A stretch of DNA of 64,000 bases from Lentzea waywayandensis. Lineage in GTDB: Bacteria > Actinomycetota > Actinomycetes > Mycobacteriales > Pseudonocardiaceae. The notes below the pieces were generated by a model, which saw only the letters and a list, made by a program, of their open reading frames with translations, searched no databases and was not told where the DNA came from. The stretch covers positions 806,001 through 870,000 of the forward strand of contig NZ_FOYL01000001.1 in the NCBI RefSeq assembly GCF_900115955.1, read 5' to 3'. The position numbers were made by a program, and so were the translations under genes. Of this stretch, positions 55,401-64,000 are shown in pieces (within the stretch, counting starts at the first letter, position 1; every line of letters starts with the position of its first letter).

Positions 55401-58400
55401 AGCGAGTCGAAACCGATGTCGCGGAACGCCTTGTCGCTCGCCACCGCCTCCTTGCCGGAGTGGCCGAGGACCTGCGCGGCACGCACCCTGACGAGTTCCA
55501 GGACGGGCTCGATCCGTTCCGCGGCAGGCAGTTCACGCAGGCTGCGACGCAACTCAGCCGCAGCCGATTCGCTGTCGCGGCGCGCTGCCGCCAGCTCGTC
55601 CAGCACCTCGCGGGCGCCGGGCAGTTCAGCCAGCACGGGCGAGGGACGCAGGCTCAGCAACGCGCCGAGCAGCTGCGGGTGGTGGATGTCCGCGATCACG
55701 ACGGTGGGCGCGGCCTCCGCCGCCACGCCTCGCATCGCCGCGACCGCGAGCGCCGGGTCCAAAGTGGACGCGCCGACGGACTTGATCGTCCGCACGACGC
55801 GTTCCTCGCCCGCCATGCCATCACCGGTCCAGGCGCCCCACGCGATCGACGTCGCTGGCAGACCCTGCTCACGGCGTTGCGTGGCGATGGCGTCGAGAAC
55901 GGCGTTGGCGGCGGCGTAGTTGGCCTGGCCGGGGTTGCCGATCGCGCCCGCGACCGACGAGAACAGGATGAACGCGTCCATCTCTCGTTCGCGGGTCAGT
56001 TCGTCGAGCAGGAACGCCGAGGCGACCTTCGCCTGGAACACGTCGGTGAACCGCTCCGGTGTGAGCCCGTCGAGCACACCGTCGTCCAGCACTCCGGCCG
56101 CGTGCACAACGGCTTTGACGTCGTCCGTCAGCACCGCGGCCAGCTCGGCGCGGTTCGCGACGTCGCACTTCACGACCTCGACGCCCAGCTCGGCGACGAT
56201 CTCCGCCGCGCCCGGAGCGTCCGGGCCGCGCCGGCTCAGCAGCACGACCTTCTCCGCGCCGCGCGCGACGAGGTCCCGTGCGACGTGCTTGCCGAGCGCG
56301 CCCGTGCCACCGGTGATCACGACAGTTCCGCGTGGTTGCCACTCGCCCGACGTCCGTGGTGCCACGAGGATCCGCCGGCCGAACACACCCGACGCCCGCA
56401 CCGCGACCTGGTCCTCGTCGCTGCTCAGCACCGCCGCGACGCGCTGCGCCGCCCGCTCGTCCAGTTCGGCGGGCAGGTCGATCAGGCCGCCCCAGCGGTT
56501 CGGGTGCTCCAGCGCGGCGACCCGGCCGAGCCCCCACACACCGGCCTGCCAGGGTTCGGTGACGGCGTCCGCACGCCCGGTCGACACCGCGCCGCGCGTC
56601 AGAACCCACAGCGGCGCCATGACTCCGGCGTCGCCGAGCGCCTGGATCAGCGCGGTCGTGGTGATGATCGGTTCGGGTGCCGGCAGCGACACGACGCCGG
56701 CGAACGGGACCTGCGCGAACTCCGCCAGCCGCCCGGCCAGGTGCTCCCGGTCCTGCCCGGCGGCGAGCACCGTGACGTCCCCGAGCGCGTTCAGGAGCAG
56801 TTCGTCGGCCTCACCGACCACGAGCCATTTGCCCGGCTTCGCGGTGAGGCCGGAGATCGGCTGCCAGCTCTCCCTGTGCAGCCAGGAGTCCACAGTGGAC
56901 TGCGCCTGGCGTTTGCCCCGCCACGCCGACAACGCCGGCAGCACGCCGGCGAGCGTCTCGGCGTCGAGGTCGAGCGTGGCGGCCAGCGAGGCGACGTCCT
57001 CCTGCTCGACGGCCGTCCAGAACGCCGCGTCGGCCGGATCCGAAGCCACTGCCGCGGTAGCCGCTTCGGGCCAGAACCGCTCGCGCTGGAACGGATACGT
57101 CGGCAGGCCGATCGCGCGCCCGCCCCGGTAGAAGCCGGACCAGTCGACGTCGGTGCCACTGACGTGCAGCCGCGCGAGTGCCGTCACGAACGCCTTGTGC
57201 TCGCCACGGTCCTTGCGCAGCACTGGAATCGCTCCGTCGACGAGCGCGGACAGCACGCCCTCCGGCCCGATCTCCAGGAACGCGCTCGCGCCCTGTTCCC
57301 TGAGCTTGCCGACGTTGTCGGCGAAACGAACCGTGTCGCGGACGTGGCCGACCCAGTACTCGGGGTCGGTGAGGTCGCCTGTGGACGCGATCGGGATGCT
57401 CGGCTGGTGGAACGTGAGTCCCTGGATCGACTGCCGGAACTCGGCGAGCATCGGTTCCATCAGCGGTGAGTGGAACGCGTGGCTGACTTTCAGCTGTTTG
57501 CTCTTGCGGCCCTCGAACCGGGCGACGACCGTGCGGGCTTCGTCCTCGGCTCCCGCGATGACGAGCGAGTCGGCCGCGTTGATCGCCGCGATGGACACAC
57601 CCGAGGTCAGGTGCGGTGCCACTTCGGCCTCGGTCGCCTGTAGCGCGATCATCACGCCACCCTGCGGCAGCGCCTGCATGAGCCGTGCGCGTGCCCGGAC
57701 GAGCTTCGCCGCGTCCCCGAGGCTGAACACGCCGGCGACGTGCGCGGCCGCGATCTCGCCGATCGAGTGCCCGGCCAGCAGGCGCGGGACGACTCCGAAC
57801 GACTCCACCAACCGGTACAGCGCCACCTCGACCGCGAACAGCGCGGGCTGCGTGCTCCCGGTCTGGTTCAGCGCCTCGGCGTCGTCACCCCACATGACGT
57901 CGCGAACGTCGTCGAGGTGCTCCAGCACGGCGTCCAGCGCCTCGGCGAACACGGGGAACGCCTCGTACAGCTCACGCCCCATGCCGAGCCGCTGCGCGCC
58001 CTGCCCGGAGAACACCATGGCGAGCGTCTTCCCCGACGCCTCACCGCCGGCCAGCACCTCGCCGTCCAGCAGCACGGCCCGATGCTCGAACAACGCGCGC
58101 GTGACCGCCAACGAGTACGCGACGTCGACCGGCGCCGCTTGGACCGCGCGGATCCGCTCGACCTGCGCCGCCAACGCCGCCGCGGACTTCGCCGACACCG
58201 CGAGCGGCACCGCGCCGTGCTCGCGGTTCGGGATCGATTCGGATTGCCCGGCCCCCAGGGGGCTGCGAGCCCCCATCTCAATCATCTCAGGCAGGTCTGA
58301 CAGTTCTGGGGCGCTCGGCGCTTCCAAGATCACGTGGGCGTTCGTGCCCGACAGGCCGAACGACGAGACGCCGGCGCGGGCCGGGCGGTCCACGGCGGGC

Positions 58401-61400
58401 CACGGGGTGTTCGACGTGAGCAGAGAGACGGCGCCCGCGGACCAGTCGACGTGCGAGGACGGCTCGGTGACGTGCAAGGTTCGCGGCAGCAGGCCGTGCT
58501 GGAAGGCGAGCACCATCTTGATCACGCCGGCGACGCCCGCGGCGGCCTGGGTGTGGCCGAGGTTCGACTTGATCGCGCCCAGGTGGAGTGGCGCTCCAGC
58601 GCGGTCGCGGCCGTAGGTGGCGAGCAGCGCCTGGGCTTCGATCGGGTCGCCCAGGCGTGTGCCGGTGCCGTGGGCCTCGACGGCGTCGACGTCCGCCGTG
58701 GACAGACCGGCGTTGGCGAGGGCCTGGCGGATCACACGTTGCTGGGCGGGGCCGTTCGGTGCCGTCAAGCCGTTCGAGGCGCCGTCCTGGTTGACCGCGG
58801 AGCCGCGGACCACGGACAGCACGGTGTGGCCGTTGCGCAGAGCGTCCGACTGGCGTTCGACCACCAGCACGCCGACGCCTTCGGCCCAGCCGGTGCCGTC
58901 GGCGTTGTCGGAGAAGGCCCGGCAGCGCGCGTCCGCCGCGAGGCCGCCCTGGGCGTTGAAGCCGGCGAAGTTCATCGGCGTGGACATCACCGTCACGCCG
59001 CCGACGAGTGCCAGCGACGACTCACCCGAGCGCAGTGACTGCGCGGCCAGGTGCAGTGCCACCAAAGAGGAAGAGCAGGCGGTGTCGATCGTGAGCGCGG
59101 GGCCCTCGAAGCCGAACGTGTAGGACAGGCGGCCGGAGATCACCGCGGCGGCGAGGCCGGTCGACGCGTGGCCCTCGATGTCGCCGCGGGCCCGCAGCAC
59201 GAGGTTCGTGTAGTCCTGACCGTTCGTGCCGACGAAGACGCCGGTCTTCGAGCCGCGCAACGTGGACGCGTTGATGCCCGCGCGTTCGACGGCCTCCCAG
59301 GAGACCTCGAGAAGCTGACGTTGCTGCGGGTCCATCGCGAGTGCCTCGCGCGGCGAGATGCCGAAGAACGCCGGGTCGAACTCCGTTGCGCCGTAGAGGA
59401 AACCGCCCTCGACGGTGCCACCGGCGGCCAGCGCGTCCTGCTCCCAGCCGCGATCGGCCGGGAAGCTCGCGATCGCGTCGGTGCCGTCGGCCAGCAGCCG
59501 CCACAGGTCCTCGGGAGTCGAGACGCCGCCGGGGAACCGGCAGGCCATGCCGACGATCACGATCGGGTCGTCCGCGTCCGCGATCGCCTGCGCGGTGATG
59601 TCGAGGTCCGTGCCCTCGCCGGTCAGTTCGGCGAGCAGGTGCTCGGCCAGCACGAGCGGCGTCGGGTAGTCGAAGATCAACGTCGCGGGCAGCGTCAGGC
59701 CGGTGGCCGAGGCGAGGGCGTTGCGCAGTTCGATCGCGGTCAGCGAGTCGAACCCGAGCGCGCGGAACTCCTTCTCCGTTCCCACCGCGTCGGCGTTGGC
59801 GTAGCCGATGACCTTCGCGGCCTCGGTCCGCACGACGTCCGCGATGGTCCGCACACGCTCGAGACCAGTCAACCCGCCGAGTTTCGCGAGCAGTCCGCCG
59901 GCCACGATCTCGCGCGCGGCCGTGCGCCGGCCCGCTCGTACCAGGCCGCGCATGATCGCCGGAACGTCACCCTGCGCCGCGCCACCGGATGCCAGCGGCA
60001 CGAGCAGCGACTCGCCGGAGGTGACGGCCGCGTCGAAGAGCGCGAGGCCCTGCTCCACCGAGAGCATCGGCATCCGGCGCAGGTCGCCTTCGTCCAAAGT
60101 GGACGTCATGCCGGTGTCCCAGGCGCCCCAGGCCAGCGACAGCGCGGGGAGGCCGAGTCCGTGGCGGTGGGCCGCGAGGGCGTCGAGGAACGCGTTGGCG
60201 GCGGCGTAGTTGCCTTGCCCTGCCGCGCCCATCACGCCGGACACCGACGAGTACAGGACGAGCCGCGCGTCGCCGGCGAGTTCGTGGAGGTGCCAGGCGG
60301 CGTCGACCTTCGGCCCCAGGACAGCGGAAAGCCGTTCGGGCGTCAGCGAACCGATCACGCCGTCGTCCAGCACACCCGCCGTGTGGATGACGGCGGTGAG
60401 CCGCTCGCCGTCCAGCAGGTCCGCGACGGCGGCGCGTTCCGTGACGTCGCAGGCCTTCACCTCGACTTCGACACCCAACGCGGTGAGTTCGGCGCGCAGA
60501 TCGGCGGCGCCGGGGGCGTCCAGGCCGCGGCGGCTGACCAGCAGCAACCGGCGTTGGCCGCGCGTCGCGAGGTGGCGGGCGAGGACGGCGCCGAGGCCGC
60601 CCGTTCCGCCGGTGATCAGCACCGTACCGGCGGAATCCCATTCGCCCGCAACGATGTCGGTCGCGCGCGCGAGCCTTCCCGCGAACACCTCGCCGGCGCG
60701 GACGACGACCTGGGTCTCCCCCGCGTCGATCAGCCCGCCGAGGCCGGGCAGCAGCGCTTCGGACTCGGGCGCGTCGTCGAGGTCCACGAGCAGGAAGCGG
60801 CCGGGGTCCTCGGTCTGCGCGGACCGCACCAGACCCCAGACGGTCGCGGCCGCGACGTCGTCACCGGTCACGGCTCCGCGCGTGACGAAGACCAGCTTTC
60901 CGGTCGCCTGCTGAAGTGCGTCGAGCGCGGCCGCGGCCAGGGCGTGCGCGGACTCCGGCGTCTGCTCACCGGTGAAGTGCGCGACGGTGACGTCGGCGGG
61001 CGTGTAGGTGACGGGCACCCAGTCGAGGCGGAACAGCGAGTCCACGCCGGTTCGCGCGCTCAGTTCGCCCAACGGCTCGATGCTCACGACGTCCGCGGAC
61101 AACACCGGGTCTCCGGCCACATCGACGGCGGCGAGCTTCAGACCACCGTCCACAGCGGACAGCTTTACCCGAACGACCTCCGCGCCGTTCGCGTAAAGGG
61201 ATACGCCCTGCCAGTTCGCGGGAACGCCGTCGAGACCGAGGAACGTGGCGGCGTGCGTGGCGGCGTCGAGCAGCGCCGGATGGACACCGAAACCCTTTGC
61301 GTCAACAGGCAAAGCGACCTCGGCGAACACCCCCCGCCCCCGCCTCCAGGCCGCGCGCAGCCCCTGGAACGCTTCCCCGTAAGGCGTCTCGTCGTAGAAG

Positions 61401-64000
61401 CCGTCGAGGTCGACGACGGTCGCGCCCTTCGGCGGCCACTCGCCTTCCTTGGCCGGTGCCGGAACGCCCGCGCCGAGCAGGCCAGCGGCGTGCTCGACCC
61501 ACTCCGCGTCGCCGCGCCTCGAATGGAACCGGAACGCGCCGTCGCGTCCGACCTGGAACTGCACCTGAACAGCGCCGTTGTCCGGCAGCACGAGCGGTGC
61601 GGCCCGCGTGAGCTGCTCGACGCGCTCGTAGCCCGCGAGGTCGGCGGCGCGGAACGCGAGTTCCAGCACGCCCGCGGTCGGGAACACGACGTGGTCGGCG
61701 AGCCAGCCCGTCCTGCTCAGCGTGCCGGTGAGGATCAGCTCGCCGGAGCCCGCGACGGTCATCGCGGCGCCGAGCAGCGGGTGGTCCGCCGGGGACAGGC
61801 CGAGTCCGGCGGCGTCGCCCGCGCTCACCGATACCGACGGCCAGTAGCGGTCGTGCTGGAACGCGTAGGTGGGGACGTCGACGCGCTTGCCGTTGGGGTA
61901 GAACGGTGTCCAGTCGACTCCGACGCCGGCGACGTGCAGCCGGGCGAGTGCGGTGATGAACGCGGTGCGCTCGTCGCGGTCCTTGCGCTGGGCGGGGATC
62001 GCCTCGACGAGCGCGGACAGCACGCCGTCCGGTCCGATCTCCAGCAGCGTCCGGTCGCCCAGGCCGGTCACGGCGTCGTGGAAGCGAACGGTGTCGCGGA
62101 CGTGGCGGACCCAGTACTCGGGGCCGGCGACATCGCCGGTCATCGGGATCGCCGGGCTGCGGAACGTGATGCCGCCGATGGCTTCGCGGAAGGCGTTGAG
62201 CATCGGGTCCATCAGCGGCGAGTGGAACGCGTGGCTGACGGCGAGTTGCTTGCTCTTGCGGCCTTCGAACCGTGCGACGATCGCGCGAACTTCGCTCTCG
62301 ACGCCCGCGATGACCAGGGAATCCGGTCCGTTGATCGCCGCGATGGAGACGCCGGGGGTGAGGGTGATCTCGTCCTCGGTGGCCTGGAGCGCGATCATCA
62401 CGCCGCCGGGCGGCAGCTCCTGCATGAGGCTCGCGCGTGCCTGGACGAGGGTGGCGGCGTCTTCGAGGCTGAACACGCCGGCGATGTGCGCGGCGGCGAT
62501 CTCGCCGATCGAGTGGCCGGTGACGTGCGCGGCGGTGACGCCGAACGACTCCAGCAGCCGGTAGAGGGCGACCTCGAACGCGAACAGCGCGGGCTGCGTG
62601 TTGCCTGTCTGGTTCAGCGCCTCCTCGTCGCCCCACATGACGTCGCGCAGCCCTGGGTCGAGGTGCCGCAGCACCTCGTCGAACGCCTCGCGGAAGACCG
62701 CGAACTCGGTGTACAGCTCCTTGCCCATGCCGACGCGCTGCGCACCCTGGCCGGAGAACAGGAGTGCCAGTTCGGTCCGCCGCGCCAGGCCGTGCGCGAT
62801 CTCGGTTCCGTCCAGCAGCACGGCCCGGTGCTCGAACAACGCGCGCGTGGTCGCCAACGAGAACCCGACGTCCACTGGGTCGGCGTCGAGCGCGCGCACC
62901 CGTTCGATCTGCGCCGCGAGCGAGGCCTCCGACCTCGCCGACACGAGCCACGGCGGCGCGCTCTTCGGGATCGATTCGGATTGTTCGGCCCCCAGGGGGC
63001 TGCGAGCCCCCATCTCAATCATCTCAGGCAGGTCTGACAGTTCTGGAGCACTCGGAGCTTCCAAGATCACGTGGGCGTTGGTGCCGGATACGCCGAACGA
63101 CGAGACGGCGGCGCGCGGGGCGCGACCGGTGGAAGGCCAGGCCACGGCCGAGGTGGCGAGTTCGACGGAGCCGGCGGTCCAGTCGACGTGCGTGGACGGG
63201 CGGGACACGTGCAGGGTGGCGGGCACGACGCCGTGCTGCATCGCTTGGACCATTTTGATGATGCCCGCGACGCCGGCGGCGGCCTGGGTGTGGCCGATGT
63301 TCGACTTCACCGAACCCAGCAGCAAAGGCGAAGGCCGATCCGCGCCGTACACCGCCAGCAGGCTGCGGGCCTCGATCGGGTCGCCCAGCGCGGTGCCGGT
63401 GCCGTGGGCCTCCACGACGTCCACATCGGACGGACCAAGACCGGCGCGGTCCAGGGCGGCGCGGATGACCCGTTGCTGGGCGCGGCCGTTCGGGGCGGTG
63501 AAGCCGTTGGAGGCGCCGTCGGAGTTGACGGCCGAGCCACGCACCACGGCGAGAACCGGGTAACCCAAAGCCTCTGCATCCGACAGGCGGGCCAGTGCCA
63601 GCACGCCGACGCCCTCGGACCAGCCCGTGCCGTCCGCGTCGTCGGAGAAGGCCTTGCATCGGCCGTTGGACGCGAGTCCGCCCTGACGCGAGAACTCGAC
63701 CAACGAGCCTGGCGTGCACATGACGTTGACGCCACCCGCGAGAGCCAGTGAACACTCCCCCGCGCGTAGTGCGTGCACGGCCAGATGCAGTGCGACCAAA
63801 GAAGAGGAGCACGCCGTGTCGACGGTCAAAGTCGGGCCTTCGAGGCCCAGGGCGTAGGAGATGCGACCGGACTCGGCGGACGCCGCGATGCCGGTGCCGA
63901 CGTCGCCGGTGGCGTCGTCGAGGCCGCGGATCAGCAGGTGCTCGTAGTCCTGTCCGTTGGTGCCGACGAAAACACCGGTGCGTGAGCCGCGCAGAGAAGA
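44606..64000 (-). CDS. PKS-Y: four-module type I polyketide synthase (5' end outside window)
   Basis: About 6,464 residues are visible. The frame is open through base 64000, where the sequence is already inside a KS ([14 protein letters not shown]), so the N-terminus is missing. Domain order is (KS)-AT-DH*-KR-ACP, KS-AT-KR-ACP, KS-AT-DH-ER-KR-ACP and KS-AT-DH*-KR-ACP, where DH* is degenerate. All four ATs read HAFH (malonyl). The protein ends with a helical docking tail (from [13 protein letters not shown] to [14 protein letters not shown]) matching the start of PKS-Z downstream. The predicted yield is hydroxyl, hydroxyl, methylene, hydroxyl: a polyol-like stretch near the carboxyl end of the chain. 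All four KS-AT linkers carry the palindromic repeat. Confidence 0.97.
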   Translation of the reverse strand, partial: SSLRGSRTGVFVGTNGQDYEHLLIRGLDDATGDVGTGIAASAESGRISYALGLEGPTLTVDTACSSSLVALHLAVHALRAGECSLALAGGVNVMCTPGSLVEFSRQGGLASNGRCKAFSDDADGTGWSEGVGVLALARLSDAEALGYPVLAVVRGSAVNSDGASNGFTAPNGRAQQRVIRAALDRAGLGPSDVDVVEAHGTGTALGDPIEARSLLAVYGADRPSPLLLGSVKSNIGHTQAAAGVAGIIKMVQAMQHGVVPATLHVSRPSTHVDWTAGSVELATSAVAWPSTGRAPRAAVSSFGVSGTNAHVILEAPSAPELSDLPEMIEMGARSPLGAEQSESIPKSAPPWLVSARSEASLAAQIERVRALDADPVDVGFSLATTRALFEHRAVLLDGTEIAHGLARRTELALLFSGQGAQRVGMGKELYTEFAVFREAFDEVLRHLDPGLRDVMWGDEEALNQTGNTQPALFAFEVALYRLLESFGVTAAHVTGHSIGEIAAAHIAGVFSLEDAATLVQARASLMQELPPGGVMIALQATEDEITLTPGVSIAAINGPDSLVIAGVESEVRAIVARFEGRKSKQLAVSHAFHSPLMDPMLNAFREAIGGITFRSPAIPMTGDVAGPEYWVRHVRDTVRFHDAVTGLGDRTLLEIGPDGVLSALVEAIPAQRKDRDERTAFITALARLHVAGVGVDWTPFYPNGKRVDVPTYAFQHDRYWPSVSVSAGDAAGLGLSPADHPLLGAAMTVAGSGELILTGTLSRTGWLADHVVFPTAGVLELAFRAADLAGYERVEQLTRAAPLVLPDNGAVQVQFQVGRDGAFRFHSRRGDAEWVEHAAGLLGAGVPAPAKEGEWPPKGATVVDLDGFYDETPYGEAFQGLRAAWRRGRGVFAEVALPVDAKGFGVHPALLDAATHAATFLGLDGVPANWQGVSLYANGAEVVRVKLSAVDGGLKLAAVDVAGDPVLSADVVSIEPLGELSARTGVDSLFRLDWVPVTYTPADVTVAHFTGEQTPESAHALAAAALDALQQATGKLVFVTRGAVTGDDVAAATVWGLVRSAQTEDPGRFLLVDLDDAPESEALLPGLGGLIDAGETQVVVRAGEVFAGRLARATDIVAGEWDSAGTVLITGGTGGLGAVLARHLATRGQRRLLLVSRRGLDAPGAADLRAELTALGVEVEVKACDVTERAAVADLLDGERLTAVIHTAGVLDDGVIGSLTPERLSAVLGPKVDAAWHLHELAGDARLVLYSSVSGVMGAAGQGNYAAANAFLDALAAHRHGLGLPALSLAWGAWDTGMTSTLDEGDLRRMPMLSVEQGLALFDAAVTSGESLLVPLASGGAAQGDVPAIMRGLVRAGRRTAAREIVAGGLLAKLGGLTGLERVRTIADVVRTEAAKVIGYANADAVGTEKEFRALGFDSLTAIELRNALASATGLTLPATLIFDYPTPLVLAEHLLAELTGEGTDLDITAQAIADADDPIVIVGMACRFPGGVSTPEDLWRLLADGTDAIASFPADRGWEQDALAAGGTVEGGFLYGATEFDPAFFGISPREALAMDPQQRQLLEVSWEAVERAGINASTLRGSKTGVFVGTNGQDYTNLVLRARGDIEGHASTGLAAAVISGRLSYTFGFEGPALTIDTACSSSLVALHLAAQSLRSGESSLALVGGVTVMSTPMNFAGFNAQGGLAADARCRAFSDNADGTGWAEGVGVLVVERQSDALRNGHTVLSVVRGSAVNQDGASNGLTAPNGPAQQRVIRQALANAGLSTADVDAVEAHGTGTRLGDPIEAQALLATYGRDRAGAPLHLGAIKSNLGHTQAAAGVAGVIKMVLAFQHGLLPRTLHVTEPSSHVDWSAGAVSLLTSNTPWPAVDRPARAGVSSFGLSGTNAHVILEAPSAPELSDLPEMIEMGARSPLGAGQSESIPNREHGAVPLAVSAKSAAALAAQVERIRAVQAAPVDVAYSLAVTRALFEHRAVLLDGEVLAGGEASGKTLAMVFSGQGAQRLGMGRELYEAFPVFAEALDAVLEHLDDVRDVMWGDDAEALNQTGSTQPALFAVEVALYRLVESFGVVPRLLAGHSIGEIAAAHVAGVFSLGDAAKLVRARARLMQALPQGGVMIALQATEAEVAPHLTSGVSIAAINAADSLVIAGAEDEARTVVARFEGRKSKQLKVSHAFHSPLMEPMLAEFRQSIQGLTFHQPSIPIASTGDLTDPEYWVGHVRDTVRFADNVGKLREQGASAFLEIGPEGVLSALVDGAIPVLRKDRGEHKAFVTALARLHVSGTDVDWSGFYRGGRAIGLPTYPFQRERFWPEAATAAVASDPADAAFWTAVEQEDVASLAATLDLDAETLAGVLPALSAWRGKRQAQSTVDSWLHRESWQPISGLTAKPGKWLVVGEADELLLNALGDVTVLAAGQDREHLAGRLAEFAQVPFAGVVSLPAPEPIITTTALIQALGDAGVMAPLWVLTRGAVSTGRADAVTEPWQAGVWGLGRVAALEHPNRWGGLIDLPAELDERAAQRVAAVLSSDEDQVAVRASGVFGRRILVAPRTSGEWQPRGTVVITGGTGALGKHVARDLVARGAEKVVLLSRRGPDAPGAAEIVAELGVEVVKCDVANRAELAAVLTDDVKAVVHAAGVLDDGVLDGLTPERFTDVFQAKVASAFLLDELTREREMDAFILFSSVAGAIGNPGQANYAAANAVLDAIATQRREQGLPATSIAWGAWTGDGMAGEERVVRTIKSVGASTLDPALAVAAMRGVAAEAAPTVVIADIHHPQLLGALLSLRPSPVLAELPGAREVLDELAAARRDSESAAAELRRSLRELPAAERIEPVLELVRVRAAQVLGHSGKEAVASDKAFRDIGFDSLTAVELRNQLTEITGLALPAGLVFDYPSPRVLAEHLLASLLGEGADVDDVSVVQTTDDIAIVGMACHFPGDIDSPEDLWRLLVAGEDAMSDFPADRGWDLSSLQSSTLRGGFLSGVADFDPAFFGISPREALAMDPQQRLLLETSWEAVERAGVDPASLRGSRTGVFVGTNGQDYQHVVMASNEDLEGHAGTGLAASVISGRISYALGLEGPAVTIDTACSSALVALHLAAQALRGGECSLALAGGVTVMATPTSFSGFSRQGGLAPDGLCKAFSESADGTGWSEGVGVLVVERLSDAVAAGHPVLAVVRGSAFNQDGASNGLTAPNGPSQQRVIRQALASGGLSPFDVDAVEAHGTGTVLGDPIEAQALLTVYGQDRAEPLRLGSVKSNLGHTQAAAGAAGVIKMVMAFQRGLLPQTLHVTAPSSHIDWSTGAVSLLTENTAWPSVDRPWRAGVSSFGISGTNAHVILEAPSAPELSDLPEMIEMGARSPLGASQPGSIQQAGVVPLAVSAKSAAALAAQVERVRAVEAAPVDVAYSLVNSRALFEHRAVLLDGAEIASGVAGEHTLALLFSGQGSQRLGMGRELYARFPQFADAFDDVLAHLDPKLKNVIWGDDEEKLDQTGYTQPALFAFHTALYRLMQAFGIKPAHLAGHSIGEIAAAHVAGVLSLEDAAKLVSARASLMQALPRNGAMVAVQATEEEVSKHLTSKVSIAAVNGPTSVVIAGDEAEVEAIASRFEKTKRLKVSHAFHSPLMEPMLDDFRAAISTITFHAPKIPIGASGDVTDPEYWVSHVRDAVRFTSNVAKIPATKFLEIGPDGVLSALVDGAIPTLRKNRTEQAALATALGQLHVDGVDVDWTPWLRGGRLVALPTYPFDHERFWPKAAVGGRAGDPAAYGLRSGGHPLLGAAISVAGTDELVLSGRLSLATHPWIADHVVGGAVLFPGTGFLDFAIRAGDMVGCDRVDGLTIVVPLVLPEREAVAVQVRVGAPDEHGRRPVSVHSQHPGADEWIQHAGGTLAEGPHQAEFDTSVWPPENAESLDLESFYETLAEGGLRYGPIFQGAQQAWRNGDEVLVEVALPDSVDDAATFGVHPALLDSALHAITFVEDAGQGLPFEWNGVSLHAIGPSRLRVRLKHTGGDAVEVTAVDVEGAPVLSVKSLVVRTPAANAPSNPVQDSLFRVDWVPVPVGEATEIDARVVEISGDATTVHETTQRALEILQTAEERVVFVTRGAAAIGDEPISQLGAAAAWGLVRSAQAENPGQFLLVDLDEHSELTPGMLVTEEQQLIVRRGTVHAGRLARLQTGPTLVPPTGTPWRLDTTAKGSLDNLVLAPWTPEPLQGKQVRVAIRAAGLNFRDVLNALGMYPGEAGSFGAEAAGVVAEIGPDVEDLKVGDPVFGMLFGGMGPVGVIEEPYLIRLPDGWTFEQGASVPLVFLTAYYALIELGNVRPGEKVLIHAGAGGVGMAAIQVARHLGAEVFATASEGKQDVLRGLGLDDDHIGNSRDTGFESKFPRVDVVLNALTGEFIDASLRLLGEGGRFLEMGKTDLREDVPGIFYRPFDLGEAHPDHVQRMLVALMELFERGVLTTLPIAAWDVRRARDAFRFMSRAQHIGKIVITVPAGWDPSGTVVITGGTGGLGAELARHLVAQGARKLLLLSRRGLDSPGAEELLGLDADITIAACDVADRDALADVLSGHDVTAVVHTAGVLDDGVIASMTPERLEKVLRPKVDAAWNLHSLVPDAHFVLYSSVSGVLGTAGQGNYAAGNAFLDALAQYRRSLGLPAVSLAWGAWTSEVGMTKTMDASALERLEKSSMPPISLEHGLALFDAAIGVDEPLVVPARIITGAGTTMVPPLLRNLLRGGRRTAARAQGTVALQGLQDVRPAERVRTLVDLVRGEAAAVLGHASADAIDGDREFRQLGFDSLTSVELRNRLGTATGLTLPATLVFDYPTPQALAEHLIAELFGGTAEVEDSVRVSDEAIAIVGIACKFPGGVSSPEELWELVLGGRDAIGGFPADRGWDENLVGDGAGQSVTGQGGFIEGIASFDPAFFGISPREAVSMDPHQRLVLETSWEALERTGIDPLALRGSRTGVYVGASGQDYAHLMLASEQALEGYSGTGTSPSVIAGRVSYALGLEGPSMTIDTACSSALVALHLAVQALRNGECSLALAGGVQVMSAPGAFMEFSLQDGLARDGRCKPFSDTADGTAWSEGIGVLVVERLSDAVAAGHDVLAVVRGSAVNQDGASNGLTAPNGPSQQRVIRQALASAGLKFADVDAVEAHGTGTTLGDPIEAQALLATYGQDRSEPLLLGSIKSNIGHTQAAAGAAGVIKMVMALRHGLLPRTINFTAPSSHVDWTAGSVALLRENTPWPAADRVRRAGVSSFGISGTNAHVILEAAPVAQELSDPLEMIGKGTSRPPKGAPLVFSAKSPASLRAQIERVSAVEADAFDVGFSLLKRSRFEHRAVLLDGAEVAQGQASRRKLAVLFSGQGSQRLGMGRELYERFPAFKQALDEVFDHVDVRDVMWGDDAAALDQTGNTQRALFAIEVALYRLAETFGIEPDYVGGHSVGEIAAAHVAGVLSLGDAAKLVNARAALMQALPAGGAMIAVEASEEEITTTDQVSIAAINGPRSLVLAGEEEAVHQIADRFEAMGRKTKRLPVSHAFHSPLMEPMLDDFRAVVTALDLAAPRIPVVSTLTGAIADAELTEPEYWVRHVRETVRFADGVTTLEAAGVTAFLEIGPDGVLSALVDDAVPALRKDRDETTAWLTALARLHVAGTNVDWAEAFEGTGARRVDLPTYAFDHDHYWPTPMAQAADAAGLGLGPADHPLLGAAMSVAQEDAVVFTNRLAVAFPETAFAEIAFRAADQVGYGSVEELTVTGPLTPGVLQVWIGAPDNGKRSLTVYTRLNDEQPFVKIASGTLAEGEYRAGFTVSEWPPKGATAIGEQIWQAGDAVYAEVTLPEGATDAQFYGVHPALLDCATRITEDTQVPLEWHGVSLHAVGADTVRVRLRDGEFAAVDTSGSPVVSARNIAFGAPLAAQHHQDSLFRLEWVPAPETQPAADVREVRFTGESVDQAHELAAKALELLQQSEERLAFVTSGLASATVEGLVRTAQTENPGRFLLVDTDGSTPLPTGLLDAGETQVRVRDGKTYVARLARVTDTVATAEWDPEGTVLITGGTGGLGAELARHLVAERNVQRLLLVSRRGQEAPEAVALQAELTAHGADVTIAACDTADLKAVKKVVKGVKLTAVIHTAGVLDDGIIGSLTPERLATVFKPKVDGAWNLHEATKKQKLQAFVLYSSVSGVLGSAGQGNYAAANAFLDALAGHRRAQGLPATSLAWGPWAQTGGMTAHLQDGAMDRIGRTGMPPLSVRQGMALFDDATSREDAVLVPARITTGRTNGPVAAVLRGLVRGGKRAAGAGETSTVDFAATLDAVPAEDRAKYLVDLVRGHAAGVLGHATPAAIDNDKQFRDLGFDSLTAVELRNSLASATGLKLPAGLVFDYPTPDELAVYLAGELLGDDTGPSLASELDRFEAVLAASPDEDRAGIAARLRTLLAQYGGAKSEEAVNDRINSATVDDVFAFIDNELGRRTER
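48132..48196 (-). repeat. Palindromic repeat copy 4, divergent with compensated stem (PKS-Y module Y4)
   Basis: The arms GGGGAC (48145-48150) and GTCCCC (48156-48161) differ from the usual GGGGGC/GCCCCC by a paired change that keeps the stem. The peptide, [20 protein letters not shown], is clearly changed, while the hairpin is not. Confidence 0.75.
49475..55235 (-). other. PKS-Y module Y3: KS-AT(malonyl)-DH-ER-KR-ACP, fully reducing
   Basis: The KS reads DTACSSA near 54745. The AT has GHSIGE near 53430 and HAFHSP near 53150. The DH is intact ([10 protein letters not shown] near 52595, [15 protein letters not shown]). An ER domain spans about 50550-51480 with [16 protein letters not shown] near 51330 and the NADPH loop [14 protein letters not shown] near 51010. 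The KR has TGGTGGLG near 50500, LDD and GNYAAGN near 50115. The ACP reads LGFDSL near 49645. This is the only fully reducing module seen and predicts a methylene. Confidence 0.92.
53901..53980 (-). repeat. Palindromic repeat copy 5 (PKS-Y module Y3 KS-AT linker)
   Basis: The seven-base arms GGGGGCT (53929-53935) and AGCCCCC (53939-53945) surround a 3-base loop. The peptide reads [19 protein letters not shown]. Confidence 0.88.
55235..59575 (-). other. PKS-Y module Y2: KS-AT(malonyl)-KR-ACP
   Basis: The KS has DTACSSS near 59080, and the AT GHSIGE near 57760 and HAFHSP near 57475. The post-AT linker ([16 protein letters not shown]) leads straight to the KR, so there is no DH. The KR has TGGTGALG near 56310, LDD and ANYAAAN near 55915. 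The ACP reads IGFDSL near 55410. The predicted outcome is a B-type hydroxyl. Confidence 0.9.
58231..58309 (-). repeat. Palindromic repeat copy 6 (PKS-Y module Y2 KS-AT linker)
   Basis: The arms at 58258-58264 and 58268-58274 are identical to those of copy 5. The peptide is [19 protein letters not shown] followed by GQSESIP. Confidence 0.88.
59575..64000 (-). other. PKS-Y module Y1: KS(partial)-AT(malonyl)-degenerate DH-KR-ACP
   Basis: The KS starts outside the window. The AT has GHSIGE near 62515 and HAFHSP near 62235. The DH retains WLADH, but the motif runs HVVFPTAG (near 61690) instead of [11 protein letters not shown], a loss of about five residues that removes the HxxxGxxxxP spacing. 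The second half ([15 protein letters not shown]) is kept, so loss of activity is likely but not certain. The KR is intact (TGGTGGLG near 60615, LDD, GNYAAAN near 60205). The ACP reads LGFDSL near 59745. The predicted outcome is a hydroxyl. Confidence 0.85.
62968..63045 (-). repeat. Palindromic repeat copy 7 (PKS-Y module Y1 KS-AT linker)
   Basis: The arms at 62995-63001 and 63005-63011 are identical to those of copies 5 and 6. The peptide is [19 protein letters not shown] followed by EQSESIP. Confidence 0.88.

Noticed and set aside
54494-57469. Long plus-strand open frame (about 990 codons) opposite modules Y2/Y3
   Set aside because: It is the same kind of antisense shadow, with no domain match and with the PKS frame on the other strand.
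59051-63037. Very long plus-strand open frame (over 1,300 codons) opposite PKS-Y
   Set aside because: High-GC codon bias leaves the antisense frame open. Its translation is a low-complexity Arg/Gly/Asp/Val mixture, while the minus frame encodes perfect PKS domains.
1-64000. CRISPR arrays, tRNA/rRNA genes, insertion sequences, prophage genes
   Set aside because: None were seen. The only repeated sequences are homologous PKS modules, the linker palindromes and short promoter repeats.

Overview
The window is high-GC actinomycete DNA dominated by a large modular type I polyketide synthase (PKS) cluster. The organism is inferred to be a filamentous actinobacterium, plausibly of the Pseudonocardiales. 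The grounds are GC-rich codon use, a DUF222/HNH (13E12-type) gene, a LysR-like/DUF5997 gene pair and the cluster itself. No ribosomal RNA, tRNA, CRISPR array, insertion sequence or replication origin was seen.

Layout. PKS genes on the minus strand occupy both ends. At the left, PKS-A (16899-24710) carries an acyl-CoA-ligase loading module and extension module 1. It is followed 36 bases later by PKS-B (1-16862, cut by the window edge), with at least four more modules. At the right, PKS-Y (44606-64000, cut by the window edge) carries four modules. It is followed by PKS-Z (39488-44575), one module ending in a thioesterase, whose stop overlaps the start of a P450 gene (38307-39491). The first and last parts of the assembly line are therefore both here, but the middle lies outside on one or both sides.

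The centre holds starter supply, tailoring and regulation. A plus-strand operon (24987-28853) encodes a chorismatase, a class II DAHP synthase and a flavin aromatic hydroxylase, and is divergent from PKS-A. Next come a DUF222/HNH gene and a LAL-type LuxR regulator, both on the minus strand. A second plus-strand operon (33330-37153) encodes a glycosyltransferase, a DegT sugar aminotransferase, a P450 and a ferredoxin. This gene order is the one known for mycosamine attachment and methyl-to-carboxyl oxidation in polyene macrolide clusters. A LysR-like/DUF5997 pair (37156-38285) looks unrelated to the pathway.

Reading the parts together (inference): chorismate supply is raised by the DAHP synthase, the chorismatase makes a hydroxybenzoate-type acid, and the PKS-A ligase domain activates it as the starter. 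PKS-B modules 1-3 carry intact DH and KR domains and would build conjugated double bonds. PKS-Y and PKS-Z mainly leave hydroxyls, with one fully reduced unit, and the thioesterase releases a probably macrocyclic product. That product is oxidised by P450s and given an amino sugar. It would resemble an aromatic-starter polyene macrolide, but with a chorismatase in place of the p-aminobenzoate route of candicidin-type clusters.

The most unusual signal is a palindromic repeat of about 57-80 bp. It sits in frame in seven of ten KS-AT linkers, encodes a peptide like [19 protein letters not shown], and keeps its hairpin through a compensatory change in one copy. Other points of interest are two degenerate DH domains, a dead KR in the loading module, a shortened glycine loop in one KR, a P450 without the usual I-helix acid/threonine pair, and ordered repeats in both divergent promoter regions.
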